Of a DNA stretch of 64,000 nt, positions 36,797-48,775 are shown piece after piece. Position numbers and translations under genes: made by a program. Under the pieces are notes generated by a model. The model was not told the DNA's origin. It saw nothing but the letters and a program-made list of their open reading frames with translations, and made no database searches. This DNA comes from Harmonia axyridis. Its lineage: Eukaryota > Arthropoda > Insecta > Coleoptera > Coccinellidae. The first letter of the stretch is position 1. Each line of letters starts with the position of its first letter. The DNA lies in the NCBI RefSeq assembly GCF_914767665.1, contig NC_059506.1, forward strand, positions 19,879,825 through 19,943,824, read 5' to 3'.

Positions 36797-39700
36797 ATGT
36801 CTTTTTTGGATATAGAAGCGGAAGTTAGCAGTGAGGTGAGTTGGCATATTATATTTTTTCTTTTCATTTCATTAATATTTTTCTGATAACTATAAAAATT
36901 GAAATCAATCAAAAATAATTGAAGAATTCGTTCAAGGAATTATTAGAAAATGAAAATTGTCCAAAATACTTTTCCGTCCTTCTAGCTATTTCATGTTTTG
37001 AAACTTTTTGTGACAGAAATTCATAGTAAAAAATAATGTGTTTATATAAGTATATTGCGATTATTTTGAATATTTTGCATAAGTGGTTTTTTGACGTGAT
37101 ATCTTTACATGCTTTTTTACTGACGTTGATTTTTGCAGTTTTATTCATGATAATCCTGAAAATTAGATATTTGAATCTGTCCTCTTCCGACAATCCTGAT
37201 ATTATTTGTAGTCGTATTCATATTCAAATTAGATATTTCTATGAATTTAGAATAATAATCCAACACTAATAGATAATTTCTTTTATTGAAGTAGAATAAA
37301 TCGATTCCAACTTTAATCCACGGCTCATTAGGAATATCATGATTAATTAGAGGTTCTTTTACATTTTGTTTTCTATATAGGTTACAAGTTTCACAAGAAT
37401 CACTCAATTTATCTATTTGTAATGATAAACTTGGCCAAATTACTAGTTCTCTAGCTCTGTTTTAAATTTTTTTTTTACCCATATGTCCTATATGTAATTG
37501 TTTTAATGTATCTTGTCTTAATTCTTCCGGTATTAAAATTTTGTCACCTTTGCATATTAAACCTTCCATAAAAGTTAATTCATCTCTATAGGACCAATAA
37601 ACTTTCATGTCACTTTCTAAATTCTTTTTGTTATTAGGAAAACCATTTTTTATTAATATTACTAAATTTTGCAAATGACTGTCAGTTTCGATTATTTGTT
37701 TGATCTTTTCTATTTTTAAATCTGATACAGGTAAATTCTTTATTATTGAGCAAATATGCAAATCAATATCTTTTGCAAATTCATATTCTTCATCAATATA
37801 GGTTCTTGATAAAGCATCAGCAATTTTCAATTCCTTCCCCGGTTTATATACTAATTTAAATTGGTAAGGTTGAAGTTTTAAAAGCATTCTTTGCAATCGA
37901 GGAGGTGTTTTAACAAGAGGTTTTGAGAAAATTGATATTAATAGTCGATGATCAGTTTCAATAGTGATATCTCCATTTGCAAATAAATATTGATGAAATT
38001 TTTCACAACTGAATACTACTGGAAGCATTTCTTTTTCTATTTGCGCATAAGATTTTTGAGATTCTGTCAAGGACCTTGATGCATAGCCAATTATTTTATT
38101 TTTCTGTTTGATACAAGTACCAAGACCTTTTGAAGATATTACATCATCACATGATATTATTATGTCTTCATTCGGTTGAAAATATCCTAATATAGGTTCT
38201 TTTGAAATAATATTTTTTAACGATTCGAATGAATTTTGTTGTTCATGATTCCATTGAAATTCAATATTTGATTTTAATAAATTTTTAGCGGTTCTGTTAT
38301 ACTAGATGCATTTGGAATAAATCTTTGTAAATATGTAATCATTCCTAAAAAGATTTCTACGTCTTTTTTATTCGGAGGAGTTTTATAAAATTCAATAGCT
38401 TTAATTTTTTCTTCATCTGGTTTTATTCCACTAGAAGTTAATATATGACCCATGTATTTGATTTCGGTAATGCCAAATTTACATTTGTTTTTGTTCAGTT
38501 TAATATTATTTTTTATACAAATAGCCAATGCAATTTTTAAAATTTTGTCATGTTCCTCAATGCTTCTTGCAAATATTAAAATATCATCTACATAAATTTT
38601 GATACCTTTAGCCAAAGAAAATAAATCACTTATACGTTTGAAAAATATTTCCGATGAATTACGCAAACCATATGGCAATCTTTTGAAACAGTATCTTCCG
38701 AAGGGAGTATTGAAAGTTGTAAGTTTCTTACTTTGATCATCCAATTTAACATGCCAAAAACCGTTACTACAATCTAGAGTGCTGAAATACTTAGCTCCTG
38801 ATAACTCGTACGTTAATTCTTCTAATGATGGCACATGGAAATGTTCTCGTTTTATGGCTTTATTCAAGTCCTTGTAGTCAATGCAGATTCTTATATCATT
38901 ATTGGGCTTACGAACGATTACCATTGAGCTGACCCAATCGGTTGGCTCCGATAATTTCTCTATAATATTTTCGTCTTCTAAGTCTTGAAGTTTTTGTTTC
39001 AGTTTTTCGTGAAGATTGAATGGAATTTTTCGCGGTGGTTGAATTATTGGAGTTATATTTGGATCAACTTCTATGTGTTACTCATCTTTCAAACATCCGA
39101 TACCTGTGAACAGATCATTATAATTGGAAAAAAATTTAGCATAAGTTTCATTTTTATTGCAGTCCTTCACTTTATGGCCTTTTTTTATAGGGGATGAAAT
39201 CGTTTATTTCAGTTTACAGCGCGTACGCTTAAACTCGCCTGACGGATGGAGTTTAATTATCTTTTACAACTTGTTTCGGGTAGCGCGCTCCTGTTAGGTC
39301 GCGCCGTCGCGCCACCCCATTAATTGATTTGGTGTGTATTCTTTTTAATTTGAAGTTTCTGGAAGATCATCCGTTATGTTAATTGGGATGCACTCCGTTA
39401 ATTTTTATTGTCCTCGTTCCGGGACTCTACCGTTTCCTCTAATTTAAATTCAAATTTTTTAATCTAAGTTGCTGCTGGAGTTTTAGATAAGACTTTCGCG
39501 ATGATGTGGCTCGTTATTCTATGATGGATGCAGAATTTTTGCAGACGTTTGGAAGGTGCATTACAGTGGTGACGCCAGCTTTTAAGAATAGTTAACAAAT
39601 TCATCTTTTATTTTTTTGTCCATGCAATATTTCAGGGGGGGGGCAGCAAAAATTTAGAGACGGATCCTACCCTGGTTATTGGTTTCTCAAAAATGTCACC

Positions 39701-42223
39701 CGTATCAAAAAAAATATTTTTTTCAACTCAATTTTTGTAATTTTGTAAAATTATTATTAGTTTTCCATAAACAATAGGCCATCGCGGTGAATCACCCTGT
39801 ACATCATTATCATTTAGCCTTCTGCTTCCACTGAGGGATATAAATGTTGCCTTACAATAACGAAGAAATAAAATTCAATTCGGCAACGTAGCTGCTAATT
39901 TGACATAGAAAATTGGATGTCATTCAAGGATCTCAAGGTCATGCACCTGTTCTACCCTAGTTTGTCTTATCTTCAGACAGAACATTTTCGAATTCATCTC
40001 AAACATTTTCGTGCATTTTCATCTCAAACATCATCGTTGATATCGTTCCTTGATAGCATATTACAGGTCGAGAATAAAGAATAATCAAATTATAACACCG
40101 TAGAATAAGATAGTTTAATTTTGGATGTAACAGCAAAAGCGTTTGTATAGACTAATTCAAGTGACTTTGGATATACTATATACAGAAATATTATAATTTC
40201 CAAAATGATTTCCACTATTATATTGTAATTTTTTTCAGAATCTACAATTCTTAGAATTAACTGCGTTAGAAGAAGAAGAGGCCCGTAGAATAAATACCAT
40301 ATTATTTACCAATTCTAGTGAATTCAAATTACCATGGAGAGTTAAACAAAAATTTTCTTCGAGTGAGTATAGAGATCTTAATATAATTATTTATGGTCAA
40401 TATGAATATGTAATATAATAATGAATCAACTAATATCAACTTTTTCAGAAAATCAGTGTAGAAAATCTGTGATCAATTACAATGGATTATCAATTACAAA
40501 ACCTATTATCCAAAATGAGATGACAGGAAAACATCCGAAACCTTCAACTCCCCCTAGTTCAGCTGTAAAAACAATTGAAATTATTGCAAGAGATAATACA
40601 CAGATAATTAAAAATGATTCAAATGGGACAATTGAAAAAATTGAAAGTAGCATCTCGAATAAAAATGAATCTAAAATTGAGGAGTCCACAGTGAATGTAT
40701 ATAAAAAATCATGGGCTAGTCTATTCGATAAAGATGTTAAAACAATATCGAATGGAAAAATACACAATAAAATTAATGATTCACATGTAACATCTTTAAA
40801 ACATACAAAAGTAGTCGAAAAAATAGATTCAGCCACTCATATGTTAGGAGGTGAGTTCAAAACCATATCTTTATTTTTATATTTATCTTACTTTCAACTA
40901 ACAATTTGCTTACATCTACAGTAGATAATTATTTTACTTAGTTGAACCCATTTTACTTGATGAAAAGTGGAATGCTTTGGTTGTTTCTATCATGGTTAGT
41001 AATATTCTTTAATTTTCAGAATTTCTCAAGAACTATAAAATTGATGAGACCCAAACCAGTTTTAAACCCAGGGGTTTACGAAACAGAAGTAACTTTTGTT
41101 ATATAAACTCAATATTACAAGCCTTACTTGCTTGCCCACCACTTTGTAATCTCCTCAAACGGCTATCAGAGAACTTCACTCACAATAATGCACTGAAATC
41201 AATAACAATGAGTGAAAATATGTAAGTATAAATTAATATAATTTGCAACTTTGATTGAATAACAATTTTAAATATGTATTTTAATTATTCAACTATTCCA
41301 GGTGTAAATTTATGAATAACTTCGATAATCTGCCCAATGTAAGACGCAAGTCACGTTCAAAAAAGAAGAACAAGAAGCAAACTCTCGTCAATATAGATAA
41401 TGGCAATTCGTTTGAGGCCTCATCGTTTTATACGATGCTAAACGGAACACGTAGCGATTCTTTCCTTGTTGAAGGCCGACAAGAGGACGCCGAAGAGTTC
41501 TTGAGCCTTCTGTTAAATGGGCTCAATGATGAAATGATGGAAATAATGAAATTGATTAGCCATGACGAAAATATTCAAGCAGCTAAAGAAGAAGTGAAAA
41601 TAGAAGGGAATGTAACAAGAGAAATACAAATGGACAAGACACCGATTAGTCATATATTCGGAGGACTTCTCTGTTCAAGAATCCATAAAACCGGAGATGA
41701 AACTTCAGAAAATATTGAACCATTCCTAACATTGCCATTAAATATTAAGAAAGCAAATAACATAGCTGAAGCATTAGAAGGCCTTACAACCAAGAACAAA
41801 CTAGAGGGTCTGACATCATCGAAAACGAAAGAACCGGTTGAAGCATGGCAGCAAGTGATGATAGAGAAGTTGCCTGTAGTTTTAGTATTACATTTGAAAT
41901 GCTTCGAATACAGAATGAATGGCTGCACTAAAATAATGAAGACTATAGAATTTCCCATCAATCTGCAGATTGATTCTGAAATATTATCTGGAAGGACGAA
42001 TACTTCAGCGGAGAGACAATATAAATTAATATCTGTAGTATACCATGTAGGAAAGGAGGCCAGCTATGGGCATTATATAGCAGATACTTTCCATTCGGGG
42101 TATAATACATGGTTGAGGTTTGATGACTCTAAAATAAACAGAGTTACGGAAGAAGATGTTCTTAAACGTCAAGGAGATAGAGTTCCTTATTTATTATTTT
42201 ATCGAAGGAGTGATACGGTGTGA
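36797..42223 (+). CDS. Usp10: Usp10 deubiquitinase, gene copy 4 (complete, 5 exons)
   Basis: Exons are 36797-36835, 40239-40362, 40449-40850, 41020-41221 and 41302-42223, giving 562 aa. Catalytic Cys, His and Asp boxes are intact. Private changes are F284L and D373H. The second alters the PISDIFGG segment of the catalytic domain, which is also PI-IFGG in human USP10, so this copy is the best candidate for altered activity. Otherwise it matches the copy 3-5 subgroup. Confidence 0.9.
36898..37197. repeat. Direct repeat A, intron 1 of gene 4
   Basis: Same as in gene 2, fused on the right to gypsy integrase. Confidence 0.8.
37198..39175 (-). pseudogene. Ty3/gypsy pol remnant, unit 4 (extra frameshift)
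   Basis: A one-base deletion in a T run at about 38282-38286 splits the RT-RNase H frame into 38274-38924 (RT) and 37462-38070 (RNase H). This is a break after amplification, seen in no other unit. The other breaks match the remaining copies. Confidence 0.93.
39292..39565 (+). mobile_element. Possible solo LTR, unit 4
   Basis: Same block as in unit 3, with the GGAAGATC variant. Confidence 0.35.
39566..40238. other. Distal intron 1 of Usp10, unit 4
   Basis: Same content as in unit 2. No gene is seen. Confidence 0.5.
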
Positions 42224-42367
42224 AGTGTAAAAATTCATTGATATAGTTGTTAATTTGTACAGATTAGATTTAAGGATGCTGAACATTGTAATATTTTTCT
42301 GTTGTTTCATGAGTAATGCCATGTATTGTATTTCGGGAGAATATGATAAATTGACTATACAATGTTG

Positions 42368-42421
42368 TATATATATATATATATATATGTATATAAAAAA
42401 TAAATATTATATTTTAATAAA
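42368..42421 (+). terminator. TA microsatellite and poly(A) signals, gene 4
   Basis: The TA run is 21 nt (42368-42388). AATAAA is at 42399-42404 and 42416-42421. Two bases are lost just after the second signal relative to the other copies. Confidence 0.65.
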
Positions 42422-43083
42422 CGGCTTTGTATAAATGTAAAATTTTTTTTGTTTTTTTTGAAGAAATTTCTTTTCCTAAAACTTAAATTAAATTCAATTT
42501 TTGCAAGAACTACGATCTCAGAAGGAAAAAAAGATCGTCTTCGTGAAAATTCCAATAAACCATAAACAGTATTAGCTCAGGACTTTGGACTCTCATCTTT
42601 ATTCCTTTTTCTTTGCTCTTGAAATCAGGTGAATTTCGCTCAATGTAATAAAAAAAAGTTGACCAAATTTTATAATTTTCCCCTGTGTTCAGCGGTGCTA
42701 TGTTCTCCTACTTCTGTAACCTAGATAAATGAGGATATTTTGGAAGATCGTACCTCATGCACTCGAATCATGTAATTTTTTTTTGTTTCACAAACTCCTT
42801 AAAGGGGGGAGGTCGAAAAAAGCACTGCTTGATAATCGAAATTTTTTTTGTTTTGTTAAGAATTTAGTGTAAAATGGTTGAAAATCTATCAGCAACCTTT
42901 ATTGCCTTAAGAACTTTATGGTGTTAGTTGTAACATAATACATTTTTAATATGTTTCAAAACTTATAAGCTGTATTCTTCTATAAATTATTCATGAAGGC
43001 ATAAACATTCAATTAGGATCAATGCAGAAATTGAATGGATGTTTTTCTTGATTTGGCTGTTGCAAAATTTTTTATATAATCAA
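42422..43083. other. 3' flank of gene 4, no gene seen
   Basis: Same content as the flank of gene 1, with GGAGGTCG for GGAGGTGG in the G-rich stretch near 42815. No gene is supported. Confidence 0.4.
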
Positions 43084-44305
43084 TCAATCAATTTTATCGA
43101 GTATCTCTTGCTCTATATCTAAGATTGCCAATCCAGAAAATCTGTCTCATGACATGGTAGACTTCAAAAAGTTTTCAATTATTTTTAATTCAGTGAATGA
43201 TCTCTTACCAGAAGCAACAGACACAGGTAAAGTGAGAAGGATTCTTGAGGCAATACTAAGATTCGGTAGAGAAGAAGTAAGATTATTTTCGAAAATATAT
43301 TGTAGAATTTCAAGAGGATTTTCGCTTCCGATAATGAAAACAATCTTAGGGCTTTTATCTCGTTGAATAAATCATTTTCTTTCACGTCAGCCTCTTTTTT
43401 TCCTAATCAGTTAGCTTTTGTTGAAGAGCATGACAGCATTTTAATAGATATTTATCATTTAATTTAAGAATATCACAAATAATTTTGATCAATTATTTTC
43501 AGAAAGAAATTTATTTTAAAAGCGATTTTTTAATCTTGAGGTGCCTCATCCGTCTGTTCATAATCGAAAAATTTTGGTTTATACTTTCGTCTTACAGAAT
43601 ATAATAGAGAAAAACCTTGATCTATCTCAAGAGCAGCCGCTAGTTTTCCAGATTCCGCAAGTTTTTACTCGAGAACATTATCATCCCTATAATTTTTGAA
43701 ATGATCAACTAAATTCTTCAAATAGTTTTGGCACACTTTAATGTCAATCGCTACACTTTGCATCATTTTGCTTACAATATTAATCTGGAATGAAACATCA
43801 TAAGAAATTATTATACTTCAAATAAATTTAAGAGAATGAATATTTAATAAAAGAGAAATGTCTATTTCTAGTTTCCATGTTAAAAGTATAATTTTCTGCA
43901 ATTTCTAAAAGGCTATTACATATTTGAATAAAATAAAACTTTAGCATCAATTCTACTTGACCATCTAGTATCACTTAGGGGTTTTAGATGTAACTGAGGA
44001 TCATGCTTTTTTATAACATTCCAATCTCCTTGTGGATGAAGAGAAATATATATAAAGTTCTTGTACAATATCAAAAGAGTTTGATTGTCTCAGTCTTTAC
44101 TTGTCGGAAATTCATCTTGATGATTAAAAAGAAAAATAACTTATTTCCGCTTTATAAAGCGGAAATAAGTTATTTTACTTTTAAATCATCAATATCAAAA
44201 GAGTCCACTGTTTCATTTGAAACCTTAGCAGCATCATTTTCAGTTAAATTTATGCTGTGTGCAGCACATGGCGCAAAAAATGCCCTTTTGATGACAAACC
44301 TCCAA
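43084..44305 (-). pseudogene. hAT transposase remnant, unit 4
   Basis: Same broken frame and palindromic insertion as units 2-5. Confidence 0.8.
44119..44190. repeat. Palindromic insertion, unit 4
   Basis: The perfect 44-bp core is at 44133-44176, unchanged. Confidence 0.85.
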
Positions 44306-44364
44306 TAAAATCGGAAATTACACCAAGCCTGTAAAATATATAAAAACCATACTTAATAAAACAT

Positions 44365-47300
44365 CACAATGTAACTAACAACAAACAAGTATTACATACT
44401 TACATATTATTCTGGAACACATTTAATCCTCATTAGCTAGTAGCTACTTGGATAATGGAGGAAATTATTTGAACTCGAATTATTCAGTACCTGCTTACAA
44501 AACTGTAGTAATTATTCGAGCATAAAATTCTTAGAAAACTGAAAGATAAAGATTGTTATCTCACTTTTAGACAGGAAAGTGAGTTGGACATTACAACTTG
44601 AATGTTTTTCTGAAGAAAATATCATATTGTCGAAAGTTCGCATTGCTCAAAAGAAAAAAAAATTGAAATTTCTGAAATTTTTTTTCCGTAATTATTAAAA
44701 ATTGAAATTTTTCGAAATACTTCACCTCACTCTCAACAGATTCAAACATCGGAAAAAATGGAATTTTTCAATAAAAAATATTGTAAACCTAAATTTTCAA
44801 GAAAAACCTATAAAATTCAAAATATAAGATTTTCCTATGTAAAAAAAAATCCTAACTACAGATTTCAAGACAACGGTAAGTATTTATAAATTATCAAAGG
44901 TAATTCCACGAGTGCTTCAAATTTTATCGATAATCTTTTCTTTTCCACGAAAACGTGTTTATTTGGCAAAAACATGAAAATAAACCGATTGATAAAATTA
45001 CGGCGATTCGTGTGCATAGTAGGTATTTTGGTTGCAATTCATACTTCATAAAATGTTTTTGTTGTTATTAATGAAAAAGTACCAAGTATGTGCTATCGTT
45101 GTATTCCAAATAGAATAACACGCAATTTTCACTGACAATATACAGGGGGTGCCATTTGAAAAGAAAAATTAAGGGTAGCTACCACAGGGCTGTCAAATGT
45201 AAGAACATTTTTTCACATCATTGGGAAAGTACTTTGATGTTATCCAAGCAAATTTTCTATTTTTTATTATCTTGTCAAATAAGCTGGATATTGCCTGTAT
45301 ACGATAACTAGGGACACCTGGTAGATATGTCAGGAAATTACTGCACATCATATTTAAAAAGTACTGATTTTGATAATTTCTTTTTCTAAATCTTGAATTC
45401 ATATTAAGGATTTTTTCGTTGGCTGTTTCTAAATCTATTTCATATAATTTTGTTAATTTAAACGAAAATCCATTAGAGTACTTTCCATTGGCAACTTTCT
45501 CTGAATTGGTGGTATTTTGTTTTGTGGAGGGGATGGAGGGATAGCAGCTCTAGTCCCGCTAGTCAAAGTAGGAATGATTCAGGTAAACATTAAATCCTCA
45601 TTAACTACTTGAATTGATAACGGAAAACATTATTCACACCCTGTTACTCTCATTGAATTATGAAAGAACTAAATGATAAAGACTATTGTATTGCTTTCTA
45701 GCGAGGTCATTATAATTTTAATGTTTCTTCACAAATTTGTAGAAAATTTCACATTCTCGAAAATTTGACTTTCCTTATCAGAAAACAAGAAGTTTAATGA
45801 AAATATCTGAAAATTTGTTGCAGGAATTACTGAAATTGAAATTTTTCGATATACTTTACCTAACTTGTGCAGATTCAACTACGGAAAAATTGAAGATAGA
45901 AATTCATAGTAAAAAATATTGGTTACCTATATATTTAAGATGTATGTAGTTATAAAATTCGAAACATAAGATTTCTTATGAAAATGAATTCTGAACGCTG
46001 AAAATACAAGATGATTTCTAACTACTTATTTTAAAAAACGGTATTTATAAATTATACCACGAGTGCTTCAAAAAAAAATAAAATATGAAAACACACCCAT
46101 TGATAAAATCACGGTGACTGGTGATTTCATCTAAATTTCATCAAACAAAAAATTTAATGAATAATCTCAAAATTAGTTTCAAGAAATATTATAAAATTAA
46201 AATTTTTCGAAATACTTTATCTTACTTTCATTGGATTCAATCTTCGGAACAATTAAAAATAAAAATTTATAGTTAAAAATATTGTATAATTTGTGTACCT
46301 ATGTAATATATATTCATATACCAAAATGATGTTATCAAAGCAAATTTTCCTTTTTTTTATTGTCTTGCCAAATAAGCTAGATATTGCCTGTATACGATAA
46401 CTAGGGACACCCGGTAGATATGTTAGGCAATTACTTACATCATATTAAAAAAGTACCGATTTTGCAACATATTTTGAATCGAGAATTTTTGATAATTTCT
46501 TTTTCTAAATCTTGAATTCATATTCAGGATTTTTTCGTTGGCTGTTCCTAAATCTATTTCATATAATTTTGTTAATATAAACGAAAATTCATTAGAGACG
46601 TAAAGTTCTTTCCATTGGCAACTTTCTCTTAATGGATGGTATTTTGTTTTGTGGAGGGGATGGAGGTTGTCAGCCCTAGTCCCGCAAGTCAAAGTAGGAA
46701 GATTCAGGTAAAGATTAAATCCTCATCAACTACTTGAATAGATAACGGAAAACATTATTTACACCCTGTAACTCTCATTGAATTATGAAAGAACTAAATG
46801 ATAAAGACTATTGTATTGCTTTCTAGCGAGGTCATTATAATTTTAATGTTTCTCCACAAATTTCTAGAAAATTTTCCATTCCTTATCAGAAAACAAGAAT
46901 TTTAATAAATATATCTGAAAATTTGTTGCAGGAATTACTGAAAATGAAAGTTTTCGATATACTTTACCTAACTTGTGGAAATTCAACTACGGAAAAATTG
47001 AAGATAGAAATTCATAGTAAAAAATATTGGTTACCTATATATTTAAGATGTATGTAGCTATAAAATTCGAAACATAAGATTTTCTTATGAAAATGAATTA
47101 TGAACACTGAAAATACAAGATTATTCCTAACTACTTCTTTTTAAAAACGGTATTTATAAATTATACCACGAGTGCTTCAAAAAAAAAATAAAATATGAAA
47201 ACACACCAATTGATAAAATCACGGTGACTCGTGATTTCATTCAAATTTCATCAAACAAAAAATTTAATGAATAATCTTAAAATCAGTTTCAAGAAATATT

Positions 47301-47962
47301 ATAAAATTAAAATTTTTCGAAATACTTCACCATACTTTCAGTGGATTCAAATTTGTATAATTTGTGTACCTATATAATATATATTTATATACTAATATAT
47401 TCTGTATATATATAAAATTCAAAATATAAGATTTCTTCATGAGAATGAATACTGAATACTAAATTTCAAACTTTGGACATTTGTTCGTGAGAATTTTTTC
47501 TTAAAAAGACCTAACGAATCATCATCTAAAATTTCGTGGTAGCTAGAAATATTTCATTTTGTATATTTATTCTATGGGATTCATCAACCGATCCTAGGAA
47601 AGTTCATTTTTTTTCATTATTTTTCGAAGGTTTTTTTTCATTGTCAAATATCATCTTTTAAAGAATTGAATAAATTTTGAATTTACTCCAATAAAAATTT
47701 TAATTGCAATAAAAATCTTGAACTGAAAAGAAATATACATATATTTGTTTTAGGAATTATAAAAAAATATTTTTTTTCAAATTATTTCAGCACATTATTT
47801 AATGATATAATTTTTATTTTATAATTTAGAAAGTTACCATATACATATAATTCTTGTGTTATCTTTCTATATTGAAACTAACTAAAGATTCAAAATAAGG
47901 TCATACGCAAATTGATATAAATATACACTGATCACCTTTTAAACTACAATTAAAATTTCAAA
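44365..47962. repeat. Nested AT-rich repeat block, unit 4
   Basis: Same three subunits. A one-base T loss near 45260 opens the S1 minus-strand frame to 69 codons (45193-45402). The S2 frame is at 46435-46692. Confidence 0.8.
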
Positions 47963-48274
47963 AACTGAAATCAATGGAAAATTATTGAAGAATTCGTTCA
48001 AGGAATTATTAAAAAATGAAGATGATCCAAAATAATATTCCGCCCATTTAGCTATGTCATGTTTTGAAACTTTTTGGGACCGAAATTCATAGTAAAAAAT
48101 AATGTGTACATATAAGTATATTGCGATTGTTTTGAATATTTTCCATAAGCTGTTTTTTGACGTGATATATGTACATAGTTCTTTACATGCTTTTTAACTG
48201 ACATTGATTCTTGCAGTTTTATTCATTATAATTCTGAAATTTAGATATTTGAATCTGTCCTCATACGACAATCC
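47963..48274. repeat. Direct repeat A', upstream of gene 5 promoter
   Basis: Same as in unit 1, with a private C-to-A change (AATAATATTCC) near 48034. Confidence 0.8.
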
Positions 48275-48442
48275 TCATTCAATAATTCTTTTGTTTAATT
48301 TTTGAAATAGTATGTTTTTACTATCATCTGTAGGTGATTTTGATATGAGATCTAATGCTGAAAACAAATTTTTTAACACAATTTTGTTCTTTATGATCCA
48401 TGGTACATTTATATGAAACAACCTACGTACAGCTTCATACTT
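48275..48442 (-). other. Possible antisense terminal exon, upstream of gene 5
   Basis: Same frame, with one replacement (N to K) near the C-terminus from a change at about 48290. Confidence 0.25.
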
Positions 48443-48612
48443 CTGTGAAAATTCTATATTTTTTTCGTTTTTCTACTGTGTCTTTTTTCAAATGGAAATG
48501 ATAAATAAATATTCTATTATTATAACTTTTTTATCATATCATTGAAATAATAATAACTAAAATATAAACATATATATAAAAAAGAAGAAGAATATGAAAT
48601 ATCAAAACAAGA

Positions 48613-48775
48613 AGTTCCATGCGCATGAATTCGTTGAGTCATTAAGTAAAGTCATTAAGTGAAGTCAGAAAGAGTATATAAACTCAGAGAAGTTTTCAAA
48701 GCCATCATAATATTTTGAGCTTTCGAGTGAAAGGTGTTTTTGTGTTTTGAATTTGAAATTCTATAGATATTAAAT
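48613..48775 (+). promoter_or_regulatory. Usp10 promoter and 5' UTR, copy 5
   Basis: The TATA box is at 48675-48682, with the same motif set. About 40 bp upstream of the block, ATAAGTAT of the other units reads ATATATAT. Confidence 0.6.

Larger units (their letters stand above)
25020..36986. repeat. Tandem unit 3 (11,967 bp)
   Basis: Same order as the other units. It is the shortest full unit, partly through a private deletion of about 22 bp near 25184-25190 that joins the AT-rich repeat closer to the gypsy fragment. Confidence 0.97.
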
